Origin: Colletes latitarsis
Lineage: Eukaryota > Arthropoda > Insecta > Hymenoptera > Colletidae
NCBI RefSeq assembly: GCF_051014445.1
Contig: NC_135137.1
Coordinates: 31,373,501-31,437,500, forward strand
Length of the DNA stretch: 64,000 nt
Direction: 5' to 3'
In this document: piece after piece, positions 1 to 11,667 of the stretch
How positions within the stretch are numbered: position 1 is the first letter of the stretch
Layout: each line of letters starts with the position of its first letter
Notes under the pieces: generated by a model
Database searches by the model: none
Told to the model about the DNA's origin: nothing
Seen by the model: only the letters and a program-made list of their open reading frames with translations
Program-made: the position numbers and the translations under genes

Positions 1-2517
1 AATTCGAACCGACGATTCCAATCGAAACAATCCTCGAAAGAGAAGATACCGTTGTCAAGAACCGATTACGCCTGGCGTGGCGTCACCCGTGCACTTTGCA
101 CGCTATAACTCACGCGGCCGACCGTCCAAAACGGTGAACGCAATATGAAAGTGGAAGAAGCGGGTCTGGAACGCTCATAAATACGTCCTCGAAGATCGCA
201 CAAATCGCTCGTTCGAGGCCAATCCCCTTCGACGTTACCCAGCGAGAGATACGAGAGGGAACCCTTCTTCGTCTCACGGTTAGATACTCTCGGATACGTT
301 GGATAAGTATATACGCTGTCGTGCATGTACGCGTATGCAGACACGCGTCGATATAACGTCCAGGCATATAGCACTCGCGATATAGAAAGAACCGACGGCG
401 GGGGGAGGGGGGGGGGACGACGACGGAGGAAATCGAGGCCGAAGGGAGCAGCCAAGGAGGGCAGAGAGGCCAAACCAGCCAGAAAGCCAGTCCAATTTCT
501 CAAACCTGTCCAATCCGTGTCGTATGCAAAATCAATCACGCTCCGGCTTCTACCGCCAGCCACCCGTCGAGTCCCGGGGACCCCACGATTTTCAAATCCG
601 ACCGAAGCCACGCGGTAATCCAACTCCTGGGGCGAAACTTCTCACCCATCCGCAGATCGCCTGGACGCCGGAACATCTTCGTTCCACTTTTTCCTTCGCC
701 GTTCTCGCGACGTCTCTCCGCGTGCCTCGCTGTCTCCGAGCATTGTCGAAACTTAAATTCGCGTCGAAGCCCGGCGAATCGAATCCACGAACGCGCTCAA
801 CGTCCTCCCCGTCGGCGATAATAAATTATTTCACGTTCCCCGGACTCGAATCAAGGGGTTTGCACGCTTCAAATTTAAGAAATTGTAAATAATTATTTTT
901 TTTGCGTTGAGAATAGAAAATAAATTATTTTCAATCATCTGGACTCGAACGAAGGTCGTCGATTGAGAGATTTGCACATCATATTAAAGTTTAAGAAATT
1001 CGTTCTATTGTTACTATGAGTAATTCTTTTTAGTATTGGGAATAGTCGGGAAGAATTTGTAGGGACACTTCCCGCATTCGCCAATAGAGGGCTATGCTCA
1101 ACTTTTATCTTTCTCGCAAGTACTCGATCGACCACCTATTTTTATACATATTCCACGACTGACCATTGAGTGTTATGATGTCTAAGATAGGGCCTGCTGG
1201 GGTTTTGTTACAAATTACTTTCACTTATTCTAAATTAAATTACATATATAAATCCCTCTGTTTAATATTATTTCTTGCTTACTAATTCCAAGTATAATCA
1301 CGCCCAAAAATGTACCAAAAATACCATATTCTCAAATTACACTAATAGAAAATTATTTTCGAAAAACATAGTAAAAGACAGAGTAAAGATAATTTAAGTA
1401 AACAATGAATTCGAAATCGTGTACGCAGCGAAATAAGAATAAAAGGAATGTGTGCCAGGTGAATTTTAATTCTCTGGTTGCTCCCACCCTCCGGACCGAC
1501 ATTCTCCTCTGCGTCCACGGCAGTTCACACAATACATCGTCGTGTATCTCGTCAATACTCTCTGGAGACACGCGAACGGGGGCGGAGAGCAGCCCGGGAC
1601 AACGCAAGATGCAAATTCGAACGCACGGCCGCGAGAAAAAGACGAGAAGAGCTTAACGTCCGCCGGGGAAGCCCATTAGAAAGTTCTCTTCACACGCGGA
1701 GCGTTCATTTCGAGCCTACCCATTGATATGCATCACCTTCGATCGCGGCTGCAATCATTACGTGGTCCTAAGGGTGAGTAGGGATGCTAAGGCCGCCGTC
1801 GACGCGCGCGGCAGTTTCAAAAAAGTAATTTGTCCTTTGGGAGCAGCGACTTCAAAGTGCTCACGGGACATTTGTCCCGCGAGCAGGCTTACCCTGACGA
1901 GCACAACGTTCTACTTGCGCACCCTTTCTACTTGGCGGCGCATCAGACTTGCTGATTTTTCCCGGCCGAAACGTCGGGACGTTGTCCGGCGTCGGTTCGC
2001 GCGGCAAGGGCCCCCGGTGTCGGAACTCGGACGACGAAGGCGTACCGAGGGTGGGCGAGGTGGTGGCTACGAGGGGTGCGAAAAGTTTAGCATACGCATT
2101 TTGTACATTGAAATCCCGACACGCTCGTCCAACTTTAAATTGAAACCCGGCTGCCTGGCTTGCCTCCACCCAGGCGTCGATAGCCCGTCGTCGTCGTCGT
2201 CGTAGTCGTTCGCATAGTCGCTATCTTCCCGCTTAGAGTTCCGATGTCTAGACCTGGCTTTGGCTATACTACGGCTCGTGGGATAGATCTATCCATTATA
2301 TTACGCTTACGCTAACAGGGAGCTCTCCCTTCTCGTCGCTGCACCATCTCTTATGGTCTCTAACTATCTCAACACAGTCGCATTTTTAGGCTCGGCAATT
2401 AAGAATTTTCGCGATCAGAACGGTCCTCATAAAACTAGACCTCCTCGACAGTTGCACATCACGTGCAAATCACCTCAGTAACCTGCTATTTTGGCCGACC
2501 AATATTTCTCGAAATGT
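1..2517. other. Unassigned DNA, no gene recognised
   Basis: The block runs from a CpG-rich part (about 1-890) through an AT-rich part (about 890-1470) to a second CpG-rich part (about 1470-2330). It contains a guanine run broken by one A at 397-416 and a short CGT-triplet run at about 2187-2203. Frames of up to 185 codons are open on both strands over the same bases. The longest start at TTG rather than ATG and show low-complexity Arg/Ser/Pro composition, so I read them as chance. A short dispersed repeat at 1065-1150 is listed separately. Confidence 0.6.
1065..1150. repeat. Dispersed repeat D4, copy 1
   Basis: This segment resembles 19800-19885. Both copies carry an AGAGGGCTAYGCTC block followed about 15 bases later by CTCGCAAGTACTCGATC. 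The copies lie in the same orientation and are clearly diverged. Family unknown; no inverted ends are visible. Confidence 0.5.
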
Positions 2518-3966
2518 TTAATACCAAAACTACCGCAACCGGTCAAATGACCGTTTTGCAAATTTCGTTTAGAATTTTTAACACGCAATATTATTTCAGC
2601 GCCACTTAACTTCGCGACTTTTCTTATAGTATACGTGCAATGAATTTTACAATATTCACTTCTAATCTCACTGTTTATTTTCTGAGAAAAATATGTAGTC
2701 TGTCTTGCCTACCACGACCGGTCATCTGACCGGTTGAATGATTTATATTTTTCTGTAAAAAACTAGACAAAATTTGGTACTAAATTTTGTAGAGAATATA
2801 TGTATAGCAATGACGAAAGGAGAGAATCTACAGTTTCCACTGTTTTAGAACAGTCTATCAATGCGCATTAAAAATACTAAAACTTTAGACACGTGCAGTT
2901 CCGAAACTACTAGGGTTTTATTAATAATTTAGCCACTGTTGGAAGCGGCAAAACCTCCCCTTTGAAATGGCTTTTGGTTTTTGTCGATCCGACTTTCCGT
3001 TTTCGAGATATCGTAATTTATGTAAAAGGTAATTTTTTAAATTCCGCTGTCTCTCGCTTCCCCGTGTTAGAAATGGCTATTAACGCGCATTAAAAATATT
3101 AAAACTTTAGACGCGTGCAATTCCGAAAGTACTAGGGTTTTATTAATAATTCAGCCACTGTTGGAAGCGGCAAAGCCTCCCCTTTGAAATGGTTTTTGGT
3201 TTTTGTCGATCCGACATCCCGTTCTTGAGATATCGTAATTTATGTAAATAGGTAATTTTTAAGAAATTCTCTTATGGCGCTTTCCGTGTTACGGCAGACT
3301 ATTGACGCGCATTAAATTACTAAAAACTTTAATTAACTGCAGTTTCGAAATTATTAGTACTTTCTCCATGATCGAGTCACCGTTAGCAGCGGCAAAGCCT
3401 CCTCTTTGAAATGGCTTTTTGTTTTTGTCGATCCAACTTTCCGTTTTCGAGATATCGTAAGTTTTGTAAAAGGGTATTTTTCTTAATTTGACTATCTCTG
3501 TCTCCGTCTGACGCGTCGCGTCGTACCTCCTTGTCGCACGTGAGACGTGACTCTCGTGACCTAGTTTCGGGCGTAGTATTTCCAAGAATTTACTACGCGC
3601 TACTATCTACGCGCGCGAGATGAATGAACTTGCGCGAGCGCAACAACGAAACGTAAACAAACCGTATCTCCGAAACTAGCCATCCGATCGACGTGAAACT
3701 AAAATCGCTATATCTCCGGAACTAATAAAGCTATCGACTCGTACAAACGCTCGTTTTAAAGGTCATTTCATCCCCTATCCGATGACCATATCAACTAGTA
3801 TTATTTATGTTGTCTTCTATGTTTATTTAAACATTTACTTTGACTCTACATACCTAAAGAAGTTCCAGTAATTCCTACTGATCGTACAACTGGTGTACGA
3901 TAAAAGTAGACCATAAATTGTTTATTTAATTGAAAATTAATTTAATGACAGGATGTTTGGTCTAGA
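2518..3966 (+). mobile_element. TTAA-bounded DNA element, copy A, 3' truncated
   Basis: The left end is TTAA followed by a terminus matching the CACTAAACCTACCG end of the element at 59141-60670 with a few changes. The two copies are collinear for about 1.4 kb, including the GGTCAAATGACC palindrome near the left end and a second version (GGTCATCTGACC) about 180 bp inside. Similarity stops near 3966, so the right terminus is missing. Inside, at about 2840-3480, a unit of roughly 220 bp is repeated three times; each holds a TTTTGTCGATCC block and a GAGATATCGTAA block. No transposase frame is present, so this is a non-autonomous remnant. TTAA target sites are typical of piggyBac elements; that placement is inferred. 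Confidence 0.75.
2840..3480 (+). repeat. Three tandem units of about 220 bp inside TTAA element A
   Basis: Anchors such as CGCATTAAA recur near 2863, 3088 and 3309, giving a period of about 220-225 bp. Each unit ends with the TTCGAGATATCGTAA block. The related element at 59.1-60.7 kb holds two such units, so copy number differs within the family. Confidence 0.75.
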
Positions 3967-6900
3967 CATTGCAACTCTTCGCACATTAATTTGTACGAAG
4001 AATTAGCGAGCGCAAACGATCCGTTGAGCAACTGATAGATCATCATCCTGCGTCGCGACAATCATTCAAAGTTATATTCGTTTAAAATTATATGTAGATT
4101 CGTTAGTGGTTGTACAACAATATCGCAGGACGGGTGTATAATACTACATACTATGGAAAATTGTCTTTTAGAATATATGTACATTACGAATATTTCACAC
4201 ATCGTTTCTTTCTATTTTTCAAACTTAATATATATCATCAAATATCATTTTCCATTATTAAGCAAAAGATGCATGTTTACATAAAAATTGATACAATATT
4301 AAATCGTGAGTCCCTTGCAGTTTGCAGGCTAACTATGTATGCCGATTCCAAGACAAAGCATGGACTCTATACCTCATCCATTTTACAATACATACGAATT
4401 CGAGAAAACAGTGAAACTTACGCTGGAATTTAGCATGGTTCTAATTTAATTCCTATGATCCCAGCAGAAAATTCGCAACATATTCCAACGGATATTCGCC
4501 GCGACACTTTTTCTGCCTCTCCTCCGCAATAATCCAATTTACAAGCGACTTCCCGCGCAGCTAAGACCGGTCTTTATGAGAGGTGACCATAATGAGACTG
4601 GGCATTTTTAATTAAATAATACTAATCACGGAAACCCTCTTACGCAGGCAAATCTCATCTCGTCCCTTCCCCTACCCTGGACCTATCTTTCGTTCCCACC
4701 CCTCAAACGCCTATCTTTCTCTGTCTTTCGGGACCGTGAGTCGCCTCTCTTTTGGACTTCGAATTGTAATTAACATTTGGTTCTCCCATTAGTGTAATTA
4801 AAGTGCCATTCCATAATCTAGGAGACCAGGAGAGAGAGAAGAGGGGTACCTTATCTTTCAGACTTCAGCCTCGACTGTGGGGGTCGTTTTAACCCCGCCG
4901 GGCGTCTCCAGCCCCTTTTCAGGAGCACACCGCCTCTGGTGCCTGTAGCTTTCTTCGGCGATAACTCCTTTCTGGAATAGGACTCTTCTCGCAGGGGGAG
5001 GGGGAAGAATTGAGGGATCGAGGAGGGGAGAAAAAAGAAAAACGCCGATTAAAACGTTTGGAAATCCGATCCCCGGTCGTTCTTTCGCCTCCGGAGTTCC
5101 CGAGAACGCGAAAACGTTCTAAGGAATGGAGTGCATTCTATCGGGAACCACCCACGCTGATAAAACTCCGATTACAAATCCAAACGAGACGTTAACATTA
5201 ACTATTTAGAAGTAATTTAATTTATTGAAACGATAGCAAACTTGTAACTTTTCAATGACGATTTTGACTCGTTATAAGTTTCTGATATCAAGTTTCACAA
5301 TCATGAGGCTACTCACTCGTCATCAAGTCTTATATATTAAAATCAACACATAAAACAAATTTATTCTTTTTTGTACGAACAAATTTAAACAAAATTAAAT
5401 ACTATAGGTATGACAAATTATTTAAAAATTAAATAGTACGTCAAGGGGTTAATATAATATATAAAGTACATTTAATCACATTCTGTCTCTGCGAGACAAA
5501 ACGTAACCATTATATAAAATATTTTTCCAGAAAATTGTTTTCGCGACCTAACAAGGACGGATCACTTGCATAACAATCGTATAAGAATTTTTGTTTCAAA
5601 AACCGTTGCTTGTTCATTACGACGAAGCAAAACTTTTTAACCAGCGAGAGATATCCTGATTGCAAGAATAGAAGAAATTAAAGCACCCTAGCGATATTCG
5701 GAGACCGTCCAATCTTCCTATCCCGTGGAAACGGCCCAAGGAATTCTTCCTCGGAGGCCACGCCGCAAGGGTGGTCGAGATAAAAGTCGCGGGCGGGCCG
5801 TTCCCGGAGGGAGAAAAACAACGATGCAGCCGGGAATCCCGCTCGGTATTAAAATAAAGAAAAGCAAGGAGATAAGGAGCCCGAAGCGCGTTGACATTTT
5901 CCGGTGGTTGAGTTAATAATGCGCACGGTACACAGGCCACCGAGTCAGGGGTGGTGGATCCGCAAAGTGCCACCATAAAGAGGCGCGGATGTGTTTATTC
6001 GGGAATTTGCCTTTTTTCCTTCCTCCGCTCGACGAACCCACGCCGCAGCGAGATTTTATCTTATTTTCGGCGACGATCCCGAAGGATTTATGCCCTCTCG
6101 GTCGTGGCTCGAGGAAAGAAAGACAAGGAGGAAGTCGACGCGCACCGCCGTCGAGGGCGAGAAGAAAGACAGCGGCGAAAGGGTGGGCACCGGAGAGTCG
6201 AAGGAAAAAGCGGAAGAATCACGATGCAATTATTTTCGTTCCAGCTCGTGAACGGATTTTAAGGTCGTCCAGGCCCCAGCCGCTGGACCGAGGAGGAAAC
6301 TGGTGCCGGAGGAAGGCTGGAGGCCAGAAAGAAGGATTAACCTCGTCAAGTGGGAGAGTCCGTGACAAAGACGTTAAAGTGGTCGAAGGGGATGAGATAT
6401 ATCGCCCGAAATCTGGGGTGAACGTTCACATCGTTCGAGCGTCGTGGGACGTCGAGACACTAATGGCATTTTTATTATTTCTCTCCGGTGCTCCCTAGCC
6501 GATAATGGGCCGACTGTATGGTCCATTGGACGCGTGACAGGCTCGACAGCTTCTCACCTTTTCTTCGGCTCTCGGTCGCGGGCCTGGATCGACGAGGACG
6601 CGTCGCGATGGAACTTGACAACGAGAAATGATCCAGCACGAGCGGAGAGAACGTATAGGAGACTCTCAATGTGGGAACGTACGGCTTCCCCAGAGCGCCA
6701 CGCTTTATTCTTGGATGGGATGATCCGGAAATGTCGACGAAGAGGAAGCAATAGCAAAATCTAAACGTGTAAATAAATCTGCGAGCGCAGGAATTTTTTA
6801 AATTTTGCTTTCCCTTCAAATTTTCGGTATCTTTAGGTTTGCGTAATAATACCAAGATTGTAAAATGTATTTTCAGAATTATGTTTATTTTATTTCATTG

Positions 6901-8219
6901 AAATTTCATACTTAGACGTATTTTTATGCGAATAGGCCAGAATTGTTAAAAAGATGTTTGAAAGATCATTGAGCATTGAGATAAATAAAAATACATCGAA
7001 CAATTAAAGGATTTTACGATCGATACAAAAAAGTAGAAATAAAAAATATTGCAGATGCAATTTTGAAAACAGTTGAAAACTTGGAAAATGAATTTCCTTT
7101 GCTAGCTCAACGAAATATCGGAAGACATTCGCAACATAAGGAACCGGCGTTTCGTATATTATGGTTCAACGTTCGGGTTTTAATTATTACCGCGAGGGCA
7201 TTACGGTATTTATAAGGTTCTGAACCACAGTTTTTTAGAGCTCCCAAAGAGTACGACAAAATTGCGGGACTCGTAAGTATGCCATAAAGAAGATTGTCGA
7301 CAGTTTCCGAAACGTCTAATGCCGTAAGATCGCAAATCATAAATAGCTTGCTGCAATATACGACCCATTGCCAACCCATGTACCCACGGAGCCATTGGGC
7401 TCGCTGGGTTTTGATGAATGAGGCTCGCATAAAGCTAAAGTATGGTAAAAGCCGCCGCGGCTACTGCTGTAATATTCTACCCCGGGTGCTTTTAGAATCG
7501 CTAATGACTAATGGCACCAAAAGGAACCCCTCTACGATGAATGTTCCCTTCACGGATCAGTGTGCCGCGCTTTTTAGGTTTTTCGAAATTTCTATTTTCC
7601 TCCGTGGATCCCATTTAATTAAATACGTATGAAATAACACTTTCCGCTCGATGCTTCGAATGAATGCATTCTAACAACTATTATTCGGTGTTTTGAGACT
7701 GTAACTCATTGATATTTTCATATTTTTATGTTTAATAAAGGTGTGTTTCTTCTTGGAATTTAAAATAAAAACAACTTCATTTATCATGAAATTTTACAAT
7801 AGTATTAAGAAGAAAATGTTCATACAAGAAGATGGTCTAGAAATATGGCAAATGATTGTTATTGGCATTTCTATTGGTTCCAAGAAATAAATTTTTACAA
7901 AAGGTAGTCTCTTCGAAGATTCTTTGAAATTTAAAATTCGTATCAACATTTGGTCTTCTTCTTCTTGTTATGTATTATTAGAATTGAAACATTTTGTAGT
8001 TTAGGAACGTGTAAGTTGAGTCTTCTTAAACAAGAAATTTATTATTTAAGAAACTCAAGAAAAATATTCAATTTATTTGCCTTTTAGAAATCCTACTGAT
8101 TTGTGCAAAGAGGTGTATTGTCTTCATTGATAAGAACAAAAACTATTGTCCTGGATTTGGTAGTAAATCATCCAATGAAGTTCTTCTTAATCGATCTTTG
8201 TGAAAAGTAACTTCCACAT
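3967..8219. other. Unassigned DNA, no gene recognised
   Basis: AT-rich sequence (3967-4480, 5200-5640, 6770-7100, 7640-8219) alternates with GC-rich islands (4480-5190 and 5640-6770). A guanine-rich stretch with four G-runs lies at about 4994-5030. The island at 5640-6770 has overlapping frames open on both strands; the longest with an ATG is 5989-6498 (169 codons, Arg/Lys-rich). It contains the string ILFSATIPKDL, like DEAD-box motif III, but no other helicase motif, so I do not call a gene. A GTAAGTATG donor-like site at about 7277 has no convincing exon around it. Confidence 0.6.
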
Positions 8220-8337
8220 ACAGTAATGATTCTTAAGATGATCATCGCTCCGGGTTTGATACGTTCATCTTTCATCCAGTCGAGATGAGATTCGACAGCA
8301 GATCTCCCCATTTGGGAGGGATAGAAACGTTCAACTT
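8220..8337 (+). repeat. Dispersed repeat D2, copy 1
   Basis: The segment shares AGTAATGATTCTTAA at its left end and GAGGGATAGAAACGTTCAA near its right end with 23394-23560, with partial similarity between. The copies are in the same orientation, diverged, and differ by small insertions. Family unknown. Confidence 0.55.
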
Positions 8338-9332
8338 ACGAATCACAGTCATTCATTTTACGAATCATCGCTGTATCAATTTACTCAATTATTCCAGGTC
8401 CCATTAATCTTGTCAGACACGGTAATTATCGCCAATATTACGTTAATATCGGTAAGGGTGGGACGTTCCTCGCTAAAAAAAATAAACGAAAATCGGATTT
8501 CGCCGTGAAACGAACAGTGTTCGTTCGTTTGAAAGACGCGATGGTGTTCGTATTATGCTGCCGGCTCCGGTCGAGTATTCGTCGGTACGCGGGGCTGTAA
8601 CGTCGGCCGAAATAGTTTTTGCGGGCAAATGGAAGCCGATTTCTGCGCGTTTCTGCAATTAGAGCGGCAGTAAGCATCAAAGGCGGGCCGCGCGGAAGAT
8701 GTGAAATTTCATCGGAAGCCGTGCGACGACCTACGAGAGAAATACACGCGGAGAAAGAGAGGGAAGGCAGCAATGAGAGCTAGTCGGTCCGAGTTTGCGA
8801 GTTCCAAGCCAAGGGGATTGCCGTATATTAAAGTACTTTTCGATTCCCCCTTTCCTTTCTACGCCAATCCGTAGCTCTGGACCATCCCTCTCCCAACCAG
8901 CTTCCGTGTCTCTTTTCCGCGCGTTCTTCCTCTCTCGTCGGTCTCGTTGCCATTCGAATCGCGAGTAATCGTAAGCCCCGACTAAGCCTCTTGCGTATTT
9001 TGCACGTGATGTTCCTGCCCGCTCGTTCGCGATTTACTCGATAAGCCTGCTGCTCGCTACGCAATAACGATGGTCAGGTTACGGGCATTAATCACAGCCT
9101 TTCTTTTCCACGGTAATTAAATCGCGCGTGTATTTTTTCTCCGCCCTCTTTCTCGATCCCGAAGAAAACGACGTCTTCCAAATGACGACGGTTTCGATTT
9201 TTGACTCGTGGACAGGGACTGGTATCTGTATTTCTATCTGTTATTTCATGGGTCTCTCTGTTCGTTTGTTTAAGTAAATAATATTCATGGAAAATGGGCA
9301 TATATGCTCGGAAATAATAATCATTCGCCAAA
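8338..9332. other. Unassigned GC-rich DNA
   Basis: Frames of 60-110 codons are open on the minus strand at 8438-8773, 8828-9064 and 9092-9331. They overlap other open frames, are rich in Arg and Ser, and match no family I recognise. No gene is called. Confidence 0.55.
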
Positions 9333-9444
9333 TTTTTAGGCTATCCTCTTGTACGAAGATTTTCTTCTTGAATCCATTAAAAATTTCAATAACAATCGCT
9401 CACTTTTGAGCCATCTTCTTGTACGAAGACATTTTCGTTCTTAA
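9333..9444 (+). repeat. Small tandem duplication, period about 70 bp
   Basis: A block containing CTTGTACGAAGA is repeated once about 70 bp downstream (near 9349 and 9419), with CTTCTTGAAT against GTTCTTAAT after it. The two units are diverged. Confidence 0.5.
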
Positions 9445-11124
9445 TATAAATGATCATTTGTTTTTGTGATAGATAAAATTAAAATATGATAAAATGCAAA
9501 CTCAACATTGGTCGCAGAATTCAACGCGCTGTGAACGATAAAAAACGTTATTCGATAGAAGCAAAGGTATCATTTTATTAAACGACAATCTATGGGATAG
9601 TAAAACGAAGATAATGGAAGATCCAGGGAGACCTTAATGACAGTACGAGTCGTGTCGGAGAGAAGCGTGTGTGTGGTTATCGTCTGAAGAGAACCTAAGT
9701 ACGAACGAAATCTGTTTAGTTCAAATAATAGAAGTAAATGAACGCCTTCGTGCAGAACGAAGCAGTCTAATAATGGCGAAACGTCGAAGACGAAGGCAGA
9801 ACCCTGGTCCCTCTTTCGTTTGCACCCTGTTTTCTTTCTTATATACTGGCTGATTTGGCGTTTCAGTCCCACGAGAACATAACACCAATAGAAATCTAAA
9901 CCGTGGGCGAACCGATCATTTATCCTTTTATCCGACTTTAGTAAAATAGCACACCTTGGCAAACCTGCAATTTTTCTTTATTGTGAGAAATCGTTGTACC
10001 ACTAACGAAGCATTAGTATCAATATTTAGAAGCAACACGATTTAAACTAACATTCATCGTTATATCAGTCTTTGCAAGCTTTCTAGATTTTTAAAAATAT
10101 TATTTACTATCATTTCAAACCTTGGTGAATAAAATATTTACAGAAAACGTTCGAAGTTATAGTCAGAAACGATTTAGTAAAGCTACAAATATTACAGCGA
10201 ATAATGAAACAACAAATGTTGATTTTTGTCAGCGAAACAATTATTCGAATTTTTTAAACTATTTAAATAATAACATGCTTCTGTTGAAACTTGAATTTTT
10301 CGTTATTTTGTTCAATCGTTACTCGGTTAAGAATATTTTATTTGTACCAGTAAATTTTCTACACCTCAAATAACAAAAATGATGGTCACAAATATGAACA
10401 TTGCAAATAAAAAGAAAAGATTGCACAGGACAGAATCATTAATTATCAGATAAAGTTGTCTTCGGGACGAAATTTAACTCTATTCTCGTTAACAAGATTT
10501 ATGCCTAATCACCACCGAGAAACGGTTGGCGTGTAATTTGTTTATCCCGGTCATGCTCGTTGTTCATAATTGCTCGGCCTTGTTTGGCCGTACGTTTCGG
10601 AAGCATTTACGTGCGGCGCCAGAACTGCGACGATTATAACGTCTGACACGTGATTTTCTCGAGGAAAATCGAGGTAATATCACGTCATGTAAGTATTCTT
10701 AGCTTTATTGCAGGCATCTACGTATGTACACATAGACGCAAGTGTCCTATTACATTTTAGAATATTAAAACGTTCACAAGTTCCTACTACGTGAAAAGTG
10801 TTCCTTCGCTTATAAACAATGTACAGTGATCCACTGGAACATTTCTGAGAAATTATTTAGATCGATTCTGTTCGTATAGAAAAATTTCATGCTTCATATC
10901 TAGTTTACATTTAGAAATATTGCGATACAGATCTTGATTGCATGGATTTTTTAAATCTAATGGCTAATGAATTTTTGTCTTATCTTTGTTGTATAACACA
11001 GTGTATTATTTTTTTAAATTTAATCGTAGCAATGTTCAAAAGAGATAGCCTAGTATAATTTATTGGAAATTCAATTTAGAAACTTCTCCGTAATACACAA
11101 ATTCTCTATAGACATATAGACACA
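9445..11124. other. Unassigned, mostly AT-rich DNA
   Basis: A minus-strand frame at 9570-9962 and a plus-strand frame at 10122-10373 are open but show no recognised domain. A donor-like GTAAGTATT at about 10690 is followed only 33 nt later by an acceptor-like TTTATTGCAG, too short for a normal intron. Confidence 0.55.
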
Positions 11125-11667
11125 TACAGGGTGTTCAGTCACATCTGGGAAAAATTTTAATGGGAGATTCTAAAGGCCAAAATAAGACGAAGATAAAGAA
11201 TACCAATTTGTTGGTAGAGGCTTCGTTAAAAAGTTATCTGGTGAGTGAGAACCAATATTGCGCATACGCATCTGTTCGCAGATTGCCATTCTACAGGCGG
11301 AACTTTAAACGTTAATAACTTTTTAACGAAGCCTCGATCAACAAATTGGTACTCTTGATTTTCGTCTTATTTTGGCCTCTAAAATAGCCCAATAAAATTT
11401 TATATGCCGGATAATTGGACTATATCTACATATGAAGTGATAAAAGCGAGGAATATAATCACAGATCTTTGGCCGCACATTAGATTTTGGTAATGAATTT
11501 TTTTCTCAAAAGTATGTAGGATTTCGGGGATATGTCTATTGACCAAAAATGATCGTAATTGACAACCGCAACCAAAAATAATTTTTCCAGAACGATTTGA
11601 AATTTGTTAATTTTGTCGAAAAATTTGTCCACCTTCTATTATAGTTCTTTGTTCGAATACCCTGTAT
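11125..11667 (+). mobile_element. TA-flanked inverted-repeat element, composite copy
   Basis: The left end is TACAGGGTGTTCAGTCAC followed by the family arm (GGGAAAAATTTTAATGGGAG, GGCCAAAATAAGACGAAG). An inverted arm of the same family lies at about 11310-11400 but ends in a decayed terminus. Family-internal sequence then continues at about 11490-11650 and finishes with the right-end motif ACCCTGTA. The order suggests a short foldback copy joined to the right part of a second, longer copy. No coding capacity. Confidence 0.65.

Noticed and set aside
66..623. 185-codon minus-strand frame, the longest in the window
   Set aside because: It starts at TTG, spans a G-run giving poly-Pro, and two other frames are open over the same DNA.
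5989..6498. ATG frame containing ILFSATIPKDL, similar to DEAD-box helicase motif III
   Set aside because: No DEAD box, Walker A or C-terminal helicase motifs are present around it, the rest is Arg/Lys-rich low complexity, and other frames are open over the same bases.
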